Assembly (NCBI GenBank): GCA_013285685.1
Contig: JABDHD010000027.1
Coordinates: 1-41,331, forward strand
From: Bacteroidota bacterium
Lineage (GTDB): Bacteria > Bacteroidota > Bacteroidia > Sphingobacteriales > Sphingobacteriaceae
Direction: 5' to 3'
DNA length: 41,331 nucleotides
Below the pieces are notes generated by a model, which worked only from the letters and a program-made list of their open reading frames with translations, did no database searches and was not told the origin of the DNA. A program made the position numbers and the translations under genes. Below are positions 32,782-40,267 of the stretch, piece after piece (within the stretch, counting starts at the first letter, position 1; every line of letters starts with the position of its first letter).

Positions 32782-33675
32782 ATGAAAAAGTGTTTTTTGT
32801 GTGCCTTTATCTTATTGGTTTTTATTGCTCCGGCATTTTCACAGGGACTCAACGATCCTGGTTTACGTACGCAGATCGAACAAATTGCAAAGCCGGTAAA
32901 GGGGATTGTAGGTGTATCTATTAAAAATATCGAAACCGGCGATACATTGAACTACAACGGAAAAGCCCGCCTGGTGATGCACAGCGTGATGAAATTCCCC
33001 ATCGCGTTAACCGTTTTGCATTGGGTGGATACCGGCAAGCTGCAGCTTAACCAGCTGATACACATCAGTAAGCGCGACCTGGTGAAAGATACCTGGAGTC
33101 CGCTGCGCGATAAATATCCAAAAGGCGGCGATTTCCCCGTGAGCGAATTGCTGAGTTATATGATCTCGCAAAGCGATAACAATGCGTGCGATATTTTATT
33201 AAAACAACTTGGCGGACCTAAAACAGTGCAGGACTATCTGTTGCAGATCGGTATCAGGGGTATCGCGGTGCGCACTTCCGAAACAGAGATGGCGGCTTCC
33301 TGGGAGCTGCAATATGCCAATTGGTGCAAGCCGGTTGAGATAACCGCGCTGTTCGATCAGTTTTATAAAGGCAAAATATTGGCTAAACCTACTACAGATA
33401 GCTTATACCAAATGCTGCTGAACACCAACACGGGACCCAAACGATTAAGAGGGCTGTTACCGGCGGGAGCAATTGTGGCGCACAAGACGGGTTCCTCGCC
33501 TACCAGCGCTGAGGGCCTTAGCCCTGCAACCAATGATGCTGGCATAATCACCTTGCCAAACGGTAAGCACCTGATTATTTCGGTATTTGTTTGTAATTCC
33601 ACTAATGACGAAGCTTCCCGCGAGGGTACGATTGCGAAGATTGCTAAGGCAGCGTACGATTACTATTCGAAATAA
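32782..33675 (+). CDS. class A beta-lactamase, A2 (PER/VEB/CblA-like) subgroup
   Basis: A 297-residue periplasmic serine beta-lactamase that opens beta-lactam rings. Signal peptide 1-20 (ending APAFS). Catalytic motifs: Ser68-x-x-Lys71 in HSVMKF (Ambler 70-73), SDN at 131-133, Glu167 in the SETEMAASW omega loop (Ambler 166) and KTG at 235-237 in HKTGSSPTSAEG. The long helix QYANWCKPVEI and the TSAEG tail look like the A2 group (PER, VEB, CfxA, CblA), including enzymes with extended spectrum. It is the last gene of the SdpR-like operon. Its spectrum cannot be told from sequence alone. Confidence 0.94.
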   Translation: MKKCFLCAFILLVFIAPAFSQGLNDPGLRTQIEQIAKPVKGIVGVSIKNIETGDTLNYNGKARLVMHSVMKFPIALTVLHWVDTGKLQLNQLIHISKRDLVKDTWSPLRDKYPKGGDFPVSELLSYMISQSDNNACDILLKQLGGPKTVQDYLLQIGIRGIAVRTSETEMAASWELQYANWCKPVEITALFDQFYKGKILAKPTTDSLYQMLLNTNTGPKRLRGLLPAGAIVAHKTGSSPTSAEGLSPATNDAGIITLPNGKHLIISVFVCNSTNDEASREGTIAKIAKAAYDYYSK

Positions 33676-33805
33676 CGGCTTGCACCAATGGTAGAGACGT
33701 GATGCATCGCGCTATACGTTCGTTTAACATTTTATAATAGATTTTTAGCATCATCAGGTAATCGTAAGATAATTCTTATAGATTTCGGGTCGATAAGTAC
33801 CAAAC

Positions 33806-34780
33806 ATGAAAAAGATTGCCCGAATTCTGTTATTCATCTCCATTATTTCCAGTCAGGCATTTGCACAAACCCCGGTGCAGGCTAACGGCGCGCTAAGTGT
33901 TGTAAACGGGCAAATCGTCAACCAAAACGGCATCGCGCCGCAATTGCGCGGCATAAGCTTTTCGTGGAGTTTATGGCAGGGTCGCAAATACTATAACCCT
34001 GCGGTGCTTGACTGGCTGGTAAACGATTTTAAGGTCTCCATCGTACGCGCGGCAATGGGAGTTGAGCCGGCCCATGGCTACATCCAGGAGCCGGAGGCAC
34101 AAACCCAACTGGAAGAAACCGTAGTGGACGAAGCGATAAAACAGGGTATTTATGTATTGATTGACTGGCACGATCATCACAGCAACCTGCACCTGGCGCA
34201 ATCAAAAACCTTTTTTAGCGAAATGGCCAAACGCTACACAGGCGTACCGAACGTGGTCTACGAGATATGGAACGAGCCCTGGGGCGCCATCCCATGGGAT
34301 ACTGTTAAAAATTACGCCCTGCAGGTGATCCCTGAAATCAGGAAATACGATCCAAACAACCTTATTATCGTAGGCAGCCCCCATTGGGACCAGGATGTGG
34401 ATGTGGTGGCCGGCGACCCGATCACCGGGTTTAAAAACATCGCTTATTCCTTCCATTTTTATGCCTCCGACCCCAACCACCAGGAAAAACTACGCGCCAA
34501 AGCCGACCTCGCCCTGAAAAAAGGCCTTCCGCTCATCGTCACCGAATGGGGTGTAGGCGAATCCAATGGCAACGGCAAATTCGACCAAACGCTCGTTAAA
34601 ACCTGGTTCGACTGGATGGAGAAGAACAAACTGAGCTGGACCAACTGGAACATCACCGATAAGCAGGAAACTACCGCCTTATTGATGTCAGGCGCACCTG
34701 TAAATGGTGCATGGACAGAGGAGCAGTTGACGCCGGCAGGGCAGTACATCAGGGAAAAGCTGAGGGAATTGAATAAGTAG
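33806..34780 (+). CDS. GH5 family endoglucanase (cellulase)
   Basis: A 324-residue exported enzyme that cuts beta-1,4-glucans inside the chain. Signal peptide 1-20 (ISIISSQAFA). A single TIM barrel carries the GH5 signatures: RGISFSWSLWQGRKYYNP, IDWHDHHSN, acid/base Glu157 in YEIWNEPWG and nucleophile Glu247 in IVTEWGVGE. The wording fits subfamily GH5_2. No carbohydrate-binding module is fused. It follows the beta-lactamase gene by 130 bases, so it is probably transcribed separately. Confidence 0.94.
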   Translation: MKKIARILLFISIISSQAFAQTPVQANGALSVVNGQIVNQNGIAPQLRGISFSWSLWQGRKYYNPAVLDWLVNDFKVSIVRAAMGVEPAHGYIQEPEAQTQLEETVVDEAIKQGIYVLIDWHDHHSNLHLAQSKTFFSEMAKRYTGVPNVVYEIWNEPWGAIPWDTVKNYALQVIPEIRKYDPNNLIIVGSPHWDQDVDVVAGDPITGFKNIAYSFHFYASDPNHQEKLRAKADLALKKGLPLIVTEWGVGESNGNGKFDQTLVKTWFDWMEKNKLSWTNWNITDKQETTALLMSGAPVNGAWTEEQLTPAGQYIREKLRELNK

Positions 34781-34783
34781 ATG

Positions 34784-34811
34784 TGCGGATGTGCAAATAT
34801 GCGGATGTGCA
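34784..34811. repeat. two 12-bp direct repeats after the GH5 gene
   Basis: TGCGGATGTGCA occurs at 34784-34795 and again at 34800-34811, a 16-base period, four bases after the GH5 stop. It looks like a low-copy tandem repeat of unknown role. Confidence 0.6.
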
Positions 34812-34853
34812 GACGTATAGTGTTTCCGACGTCCCGGTTGTCGCTTCTTTCGG

Positions 34854-34871
34854 TCCCGACGGCTATCGGGA
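34854..34871. repeat. near-perfect palindrome related to the one at 9009
   Basis: TCCCGACGGCTATCGGGA is an 18-bp palindrome with one mismatched base pair; TCCCGATAGCTATCGGGA at 9009-9026 is the perfect version. It lies between the convergent GH5 and small-lipoprotein genes, where it may terminate transcription from both. Confidence 0.65.
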
Positions 34872-34895
34872 TTACTAACTTTCGGACTTTTCGCC

Positions 34896-35225
34896 CTAAT
34901 TAAGCACCTTTACATTACTGACGATAATATAATCCGTGGCTGTAGTATCGTGCTTCCAGGTTAAGCTAACGTTTATGGGATACTTAGTATTTGGGTTGAT
35001 ACCCAATTGCTGCAAGTTTAAATCGATCAAATAAAATGGCGGCGGGTTTTTAGTAGGGTCGTTTTTAATGGTTATTTCAAGTCCGCCGCATTTTGTCGAT
35101 GCAGCAGGGCAGAAAAGAATTTCATCGCCGATAATAACGCCCTGGCTTTGATAGGGACTTTCATTACTCTTTTTGCATCCCGCAAAAGTTAATGCAATCA
35201 AAAGGATAAGCAGCAGGGGTTTCAT
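34896..35225 (-). CDS. small lipoprotein of unknown function
   Basis: A 109-residue lipoprotein: signal with lipobox TFAGC (Cys17) then KKSNESPYQS. The mature part is a short beta-rich domain with two cysteines (ILFCPAASTKCGGL) that could form a disulphide, and segments PPFYLIDLNLQQLGI and VSLTWKHDTTATDYI. No family recognised. The gene lies between the GH5 gene (convergent) and the DUF559 repeat region. Confidence 0.75.
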   Translation of the reverse strand: MKPLLLILLIALTFAGCKKSNESPYQSQGVIIGDEILFCPAASTKCGGLEITIKNDPTKNPPPFYLIDLNLQQLGINPNTKYPINVSLTWKHDTTATDYIIVSNVKVLN

Positions 35226-35310
35226 AGGCGGTTTTATTGTAATTACGAAAAGCTGGTTTGCAATGCTACAGCAATTGAAAGATAATGGGTGTTTGAGTAA
35301 ATCGCGGTTT

Positions 35311-35405
35311 ACCCTCCGCTCCTCCCCAGAGGGAATCTAACGCGCGCGGTTTTAAGGCGCCGTGGCCCCGTGCGATTCCCCTCTTGAGAGGGGTGGAGGG
35401 GTGTG
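35311..35405. repeat. left hairpin repeat next to the DUF559 gene
   Basis: CCCTCCGCTCCTCCCCAGAG (from 35311) pairs imperfectly with CTCTTGAGAGGGGTGGAGGG (35381-35400), so the segment folds as one hairpin. Its right part, 35364-35405 (GGCCCCGTGCG... to GTGTG), is also an inverted copy of 35869-35914, on the far side of the DUF559 gene. GC-rich, unlike the AT-rich repeats elsewhere in the window. Confidence 0.7.
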
Positions 35406-35414
35406 TTCTTCGTT

Positions 35415-35807
35415 TCAGGCTTGAGAAAATGCATCAGGGTTACGGTTAAATACATGCGCTTCGATCGTCCGGAAAACATTCGGCATATCTTTTCGGACCT
35501 CTTGTTCGGTAAAACGGAGAATCGTCAAACCATAGTTTTCCAATTCCTTTTCCCGTAATATATCCTTATCGCTTTGTTCCTCCCAACTATGGTAAAGTCC
35601 GTCAATTTCAATCACCAACTCCAGCTCATAACAATATAAATCGACAATATAGTTCAGCAATGGTTTTTGCCGATGAAAATCGTAGCCATAGAACTGTTTG
35701 CTCTTTAGTTCGTTCCAAAGTAAAACCTCGCCCAATGTGCTGTCATTTCTTAGCTTTCGCGCTAACGGTTTAAGATTTGAGTTGTACGGGATGATTTTAC
35801 GGCGCAT
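35415..35807 (-). CDS. DUF559 family endonuclease-like protein
   Basis: A 130-residue protein of the DUF559 family, related to very-short-patch-repair endonucleases (Vsr-like, PD-(D/E)xK fold). Seen: LKPLARKLRNDSTLGEVLLW at the N-terminus, GYDFHRQKPLLNYIVDLYC, ELELVIEIDGLYHSWEEQ with the acidic residues for metal binding, and a C-terminal LRFTEQEVRKD. Solo DUF559 genes are common in Bacteroidota, their role is unclear. It lies between two inverted, GC-rich repeat copies and has no evident partner. Confidence 0.85.
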   Translation of the reverse strand: MRRKIIPYNSNLKPLARKLRNDSTLGEVLLWNELKSKQFYGYDFHRQKPLLNYIVDLYCYELELVIEIDGLYHSWEEQSDKDILREKELENYGLTILRFTEQEVRKDMPNVFRTIEAHVFNRNPDAFSQA

Positions 35808-35868
35808 TTAGAGAGCATTGAACATATTAACGCGAAAAATAACAAAACTCTACCTCAAAAACGGATAA

Positions 35869-35914
35869 CACGCCCCCGCCCCTCTCAAGAGTGGAACCCC
35901 GCGCGCATGGGGCC
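35869..35914. repeat. right repeat next to the DUF559 gene
   Basis: CACGCCCCCGCCCCTCTCAA (from 35869) through GGGGCC (to 35914) is the imperfect inverted copy of 35364-35405. It lies 62 bases upstream of the DUF559 start codon, so the gene is bounded on both sides. Confidence 0.7.
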
Positions 35915-35941
35915 ATCGTTCATCTGAGTTCATTTCCTTTC

Positions 35942-35970
35942 TTGAGTAAAATTCTCCATCTTTACTTTTC
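35942..35970 (+). promoter_or_regulatory. promoter of the CocE/S15 hydrolase gene
   Basis: TTG (35942-35944), 18 bases, TACTTTTC (35963-35970; one mismatch to TAnnTTTG), ending 18 bases before the ATG at 35989. Spacing and sequence fit a Bacteroidota promoter. Confidence 0.5.
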
Positions 35971-35988
35971 AACCTTCAAATTACCATC

Positions 35989-37866
35989 ATGAAAAAATTA
36001 TACGCCCTGGTATTGCTGCTTTTGCCTGTTTTTGCGATTGCCCAAAGCGCTGATTCCACCTGGTTTGTAAATAATTATACCAAAAAGGAAGCGACCATTG
36101 CCATGCGCGATGGCGTTAAGCTGTTTGTATCGGTTTACATGCCGAAGGATAACAGCGAAAAGCATCCCATTTTAATGGAGCGTACCCCGTATTCGTGCGA
36201 ACCTTACGGCGAAGGTAAATACCGCGATCTGTGGAAAAACCATCTTATTCAATATTGTCGCAAGGGCTATATCATGGTTTACGCGGACGTGCGCGGCCGC
36301 TGGATGAGCGAGGGCGAATACATGGACGTGCGCCCATTCAATTTTAATAAGAAAACCAATAAGGATATCGATGAGGCCAGTGATACCTATGATACCATCG
36401 ACTGGCTGGTAAAGAATATCCCGAATAACAATGGTAATGTAGGTGTGTTTGGTATTTCGTACCCGGGCTTTTACTCCACGATGGCCTCGCTGAGCGGTCA
36501 CCCGGCGTTAAAAGCCGTTAGCCCGGAAGCGCCGGTAACGGATTGGTTTGTGGGTGATGATTTTCACCATAACGGGGCCTTTTTCCAGATGGACGCTTTT
36601 GCTTTTTACAAGCAGTTTGGTTTCGGCGCGCCGCACCCGCACCCGACACCAATTGCCGCGCCTACCTGGGATCCGGCTATTCACGACAATTACGCCTTTT
36701 ATTTGGCGACCGGCGCTTTGCCCAACCTCACCAAAATAGCCGGCGATAGTTTAAAATTTTGGAATGAGATGATGAACCATCCCAACCGCGACGCCTGGTG
36801 GATGGCCCGCAATGCCCGGGTGGGTATTAAAAATGTTAAACCGGCTATGCTGGTGGTGGGCGGGGAGTTTGATGCCGAGGATTGCTTTGGCGGCTGGAAT
36901 GTGTATAAAGCCATTGATAAGCAAAGCCCGGCCACCAATAACCGCCTGGTAGAAGGACCCTGGTACCACGAGCAATGGCGCAATAACGACGGCACGCATT
37001 TAGGCAATGTACAATGGGGCAGCAATACCAGCGAATGGTATGCAAACCACATCGAAATACCATTTTTTGACTATTACCTGCGCGGGGTAGGGTCGGTAGA
37101 TAGCATTGCTAAGGCCTCGGTATTTTTTACGGGGGAAAACAAATGGCACCAGTTGCCCCAGTGGCCACCCGCTGATACCCAACCAACGGATATTTATCTG
37201 CAGGACAACAGCAAATTGTCGTTCGCGGCAGCAAACAACGCTAATAACAGCTTTGACACCTATATCAGCGACCCAGCCAAACCGGTGCCTTACAGCGAGG
37301 AAGTTCACTATGACCGTACCCGCAATTATATGACCGACGACCAGCGCTTTGCCGCCCGCCGCACCGATGTGCTGGTTTATCAAACGGATACGCTAACCAA
37401 AGATGTTACCCTCGCCGGGCCTGTTATTGCCGATTTGATGGTGCGCCTTTCAAACACCGATGCTGATTTTGTGGTGAAGCTGATCGATGTTTTCCCGGAT
37501 AAGGGCAGTTATAATGATGTAGACATTTATGCCGAAACTGATCCGGTACTAAAATACCCAATGGGCGGCTACCAGATGCTGGTACGGGCCGAAATTATGC
37601 GCGGCCGGTATCGCGACAGCTATTCAAACCCCTCGCCATTTGTACCCAATAAACTAACCGAAGTAAAATATACCATGCCCGACGTGGCGCACACCTTTAA
37701 AAAGGGCCACCGCATTATGGTGCAGGTGCAAAGCAGCTGGTTCCCGCTGGTTGACCGTAACCCCCAGCAGTTTATCGATATCTACCATGCAAAGGACAGC
37801 GATTTTATAAAGGAGACGATCAATGTGTATCATTCCTCAAAACTGGTATTGCCGGTGGAGAAATAG
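35989..37866 (+). CDS. CocE/NonD family serine hydrolase (S15 peptidase / alpha-amino-acid ester hydrolase type)
   Basis: A 625-residue exported hydrolase. Signal peptide 1-19 (LVLLLLPVFAIA). An alpha/beta hydrolase core carries YADVRGRWMSEGEYMDVRPF, nucleophile Ser157 in GISYPGF, and SPEAPVTDWFVGDDFHHNG; a cap domain and a jelly-roll C-terminal domain follow. These features are shared with X-prolyl dipeptidyl peptidases, cocaine esterase and especially alpha-amino-acid ester hydrolases, which can split or form some beta-lactam antibiotics. The aspartate and histidine of the triad are probably the ones near VGGEFDAED and EGPWYHEQW. Substrate unproven. It converges on the double-esterase gene. 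Confidence 0.93.
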   Translation: MKKLYALVLLLLPVFAIAQSADSTWFVNNYTKKEATIAMRDGVKLFVSVYMPKDNSEKHPILMERTPYSCEPYGEGKYRDLWKNHLIQYCRKGYIMVYADVRGRWMSEGEYMDVRPFNFNKKTNKDIDEASDTYDTIDWLVKNIPNNNGNVGVFGISYPGFYSTMASLSGHPALKAVSPEAPVTDWFVGDDFHHNGAFFQMDAFAFYKQFGFGAPHPHPTPIAAPTWDPAIHDNYAFYLATGALPNLTKIAGDSLKFWNEMMNHPNRDAWWMARNARVGIKNVKPAMLVVGGEFDAEDCFGGWNVYKAIDKQSPATNNRLVEGPWYHEQWRNNDGTHLGNVQWGSNTSEWYANHIEIPFFDYYLRGVGSVDSIAKASVFFTGENKWHQLPQWPPADTQPTDIYLQDNSKLSFAAANNANNSFDTYISDPAKPVPYSEEVHYDRTRNYMTDDQRFAARRTDVLVYQTDTLTKDVTLAGPVIADLMVRLSNTDADFVVKLIDVFPDKGSYNDVDIYAETDPVLKYPMGGYQMLVRAEIMRGRYRDSYSNPSPFVPNKLTEVKYTMPDVAHTFKKGHRIMVQVQSSWFPLVDRNPQQFIDIYHAKDSDFIKETINVYHSSKLVLPVEK

Positions 37867-37875
37867 CAGCACCCA

Positions 37876-37908
37876 AGACTTACGAAGTTTTTAAAACTTC
37901 GTAAGTCT
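37876..37908. terminator. bidirectional terminator-like hairpin
   Basis: AGACTTACGAAGTTTT (37876-37891) is exactly complementary to AAAACTTCGTAAGTCT (37893-37908), a 16-bp perfect palindrome around one base. It lies in the 60-base gap between the convergent S15 hydrolase and double-esterase genes. T runs follow the stem poorly, so it may be a dispersed hairpin that also blocks transcription. Confidence 0.6.
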
Positions 37909-37926
37909 GCGCATATAATTCTTACC

Positions 37927-39498
37927 TTATTCTTTACGTTTCAACGCTTCCTCAATCGCTTTCTCCGCCAATGGCTCCATCACTTTATAGCCCTCAAGGG
38001 TAGGATGCACGCCATCATGCGAAAGATTGGCGGGCAAGCCCGCGCGGCTGTCTGCCATTGCGGAATAGTAATCCAGGTAAACGATGTGGTTTTGTTCGCA
38101 ATAATCCTTCAGTAGCTTATTCATCTGTGCTACGCCTGGTTTTGGGTCGACAGAAGGCCGCCAGGGGATGGCATACGCAGGCAATATGGACGAGATCACC
38201 ACTTTAATATGGGCTAATCGCGCCAGCCCGGCCATGGATTTAATATTGCCAAAAATGTCTTCAATTTTCGAAGGGCCGTTATTTTGGGCGATGTCGTTTA
38301 TCCCCGCCAATATCACAACTACCTTTGGCTGTAAATTGATCACATCCTCGCGGAAACGCACCAGCATTTGCCCGGTGGTTTGTCCGCTGATTCCGCGGCC
38401 GTAATAATTACGGCTTACAAAAAAAGACGAATCCATATTTCGCCAGGCCTCGGTAATCGAATTACCCATAAACACCACCCGTTTTTCGCCGGGGGCAGGA
38501 GGGGGGACTGCCGCGTTTTGCTGCTCATATTTTTGGATAAAAGCCCAATCCTTGTAAGGGCGTTCGGCATTGGTTTTTTGATCTTTTTCCCGCTGCTCAA
38601 TATTGACCATTACTTTTGGATCGATTGGTTTTAATAGTCCCTGTTCGCCCAGCCAGTCGCCAAAGCGGTCGATCCAGGTATCAGTCGGGATGTTTTGCTT
38701 CTTCATCCCAAACCCATGACCGCCTTTTACGTAAATATGCAATTCAGCCGAATGTTTTGAAGCGAGCAATTTTGAATACAGGTCAACGCTGTGCGGCGCC
38801 AGACTAAGCTCATCATCCGTAGCGGCAGCGATAAAGAATGGCGGTTCATCGTTGGCCACGGCGGCACCCTGTACTTCCGGCGGCACATACGGGTAAATAG
38901 GCGCAACGAAATCCGGGCGGTCATCGGCTGTATAATTGAAAGCGCTGGCCGCCGTAACGGTACCACCTGCCGAGAAGCCGATAATGCCAACGCGTGATGG
39001 AGAAAGGTTGTACTCCGCAGCATGATCGCGCACATATTTAATCGCATTCCGGCCATCGGCAATTGCCATCACAACGATCGGCTTAACGGTAGTAGTAAAA
39101 TCCTTTTTGTGCAGATTTTCCCATAACTCTTTTCCAGGGTCAGTTGTTAAACTCTGGCCGGTACGGTATTTTAGAACGAAGGCGGCGATCCCCCGCTGAT
39201 TCAACCATTTGGCAACATCAGTGCCTTCATCACGTATGCTTAAAATATAAAAGCCTCCCCCCGGGCAAATGATTATACCAGTGCCGGTTGCGATTGCGGG
39301 ATCCGGCAAATATGCGGTTAATGTAGGATGTGACACATCGTAAACTATAGGCGTACCGCCCGGCGTATATTCCTGTTCGTTATAGGTCCAGTTTTCGGAA
39401 CCCGGCGCGGCGCCGTTGTATAATTGTATTACTTTTTGCTGGGCCCTGGCTGCTATTGCACAAAAAAACAGCAGGGCCACAATTATTCTTCGGTTCAT
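37927..39498 (-). CDS. double esterase: alpha/beta hydrolase fused to SGNH hydrolase
   Basis: A 523-residue exported protein with two hydrolase domains. Signal peptide 1-20 (VALLFFCAIAARA). Domain 1 (about 25-280) is an alpha/beta hydrolase of the BD-FAE/acetyl-esterase kind: IIICPGGGFYILS (oxyanion), elbow GFSAGG, acid and histidine near AATDDEL and GGHGFG. Domain 2 (about 325-515) is an SGNH/GDSL esterase: block I FMGNSITEAW, GISGQTT, ILAGINDIAQNNG and the catalytic HDGVHPT. Such fusions fit removal of acetyl groups from plant polysaccharides at two positions. The frame opens 19 codons earlier; MNRRIIVALL begins the signal and is chosen. Confidence 0.9.
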   Translation of the reverse strand: MNRRIIVALLFFCAIAARAQQKVIQLYNGAAPGSENWTYNEQEYTPGGTPIVYDVSHPTLTAYLPDPAIATGTGIIICPGGGFYILSIRDEGTDVAKWLNQRGIAAFVLKYRTGQSLTTDPGKELWENLHKKDFTTTVKPIVVMAIADGRNAIKYVRDHAAEYNLSPSRVGIIGFSAGGTVTAASAFNYTADDRPDFVAPIYPYVPPEVQGAAVANDEPPFFIAAATDDELSLAPHSVDLYSKLLASKHSAELHIYVKGGHGFGMKKQNIPTDTWIDRFGDWLGEQGLLKPIDPKVMVNIEQREKDQKTNAERPYKDWAFIQKYEQQNAAVPPPAPGEKRVVFMGNSITEAWRNMDSSFFVSRNYYGRGISGQTTGQMLVRFREDVINLQPKVVVILAGINDIAQNNGPSKIEDIFGNIKSMAGLARLAHIKVVISSILPAYAIPWRPSVDPKPGVAQMNKLLKDYCEQNHIVYLDYYSAMADSRAGLPANLSHDGVHPTLEGYKVMEPLAEKAIEEALKRKE

Positions 39499-39673
39499 AA
39501 CGGGGTTTATTTGATTCTTAAATGTAAACTTTCTTTTTAACTTGAAAAAAGGCATATTTTTTTTTAATTTACACTAAACTTTTAACGAACAGTATCATCA
39601 AAAAATAAAGAATCAATAATTTGGCAAAAAGGCAAGAATTAGTTTCTATCCGGAGTTTTTTTAGATTTTATTT

Positions 39674-40171
39674 ATGGTCCCCTGCATGAATTTTTCTATC
39701 CCGAAGTGTATTGCCGTTTCGCAAAGAATTGCTATTCTGCCGATGCTTTCAATTTTGATCGCTTTGCAGTCATGCAAGCACGAAAAAAAAATTTATACAA
39801 GTGAGTGCAACGGCGAGCTCGTCTACACACACGTTACGTTTACCCAGCTGATTGACAGCATCCAAAATTACGACCACCAGCTTATCGAAGTACAAGGAAC
39901 CTATAAAGAGGGCGATGCACAATCGGCGCTGGTAAATGACAGCCTTTTCACCGATCATTCCAACGGCCATGCCCTTTGGGTGAACTTCAGCCAGGATTGC
40001 CCGCTATACCTGAAAGGCACCCGGCAGGGGCTGTTTGAATACAACGACGGCAAATTCACCCAGATCAGCAATAAAAGCGTAATTATCCGCGGCAAAATAG
40101 ACATGCGTCACAAAGGCCATTTAGGCAGCTATAGGGGGGAGATTGATAGGGTGAGTTATATTGAGATGTAA
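39674..40171 (+). CDS. lipoprotein of unknown function
   Basis: A 165-residue protein. The signal ends with lipobox ALQSC (Cys34 counted from 39674), so it is probably a lipoprotein; a start at ATG 39686 (MNFSIPKC) gives a more usual 30-residue signal. The mature part is a small beta-rich domain with LIDSIQNYDHQLIEVQGTYK, HALWVNFSQDCPLYLKG and SVIIRGKIDMRHKGHLGSYRG, split here, ending in YRGEIDRVSYIEM. The wording (an OB-like beta barrel with a KGKID-type strand) is not recognised by name. Its stop lies on the first base of the inverted repeat that follows. Confidence 0.7.
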   Translation: MVPCMNFSIPKCIAVSQRIAILPMLSILIALQSCKHEKKIYTSECNGELVYTHVTFTQLIDSIQNYDHQLIEVQGTYKEGDAQSALVNDSLFTDHSNGHALWVNFSQDCPLYLKGTRQGLFEYNDGKFTQISNKSVIIRGKIDMRHKGHLGSYRGEIDRVSYIEM

Positions 40172-40267
40172 ATCACCGATTTTTAATGATTTTTATGATT
40201 GCACAGATTTCAGAACATTAACAAATAAAATCTGTGCAATCATAAAAATCACTCTTAATCTGTGATT
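40171..40267. repeat. 40-bp inverted repeat spanning both convergent stop codons
   Basis: Left arm 40171-40210 and right arm 40228-40267 are complementary over 40 bases with few mismatches, and perfect over the inner 22 (core TTTTTATGATTGCACAGATT, pairing around a 17-base loop). The left arm starts on the last base of the lipoprotein stop (40169-40171), and the right arm contains the stop of the metallo-hydrolase gene (40255-40257). It is a likely bidirectional terminator. Confidence 0.85.

Noticed and set aside
33691..33715. decayed copy of a dispersed GATGCATC-centred palindrome after the beta-lactamase gene
   Set aside because: GTAGAGACGTGATGCATCGC shows only a short GATGCATC palindrome with imperfect flanks; too weak to list as a repeat.
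36172..37383. several minus-strand open frames of 70-127 codons inside the S15 hydrolase gene
   Set aside because: All are shadows of a well-supported 625-codon gene and none has a start signal or recognisable domain.
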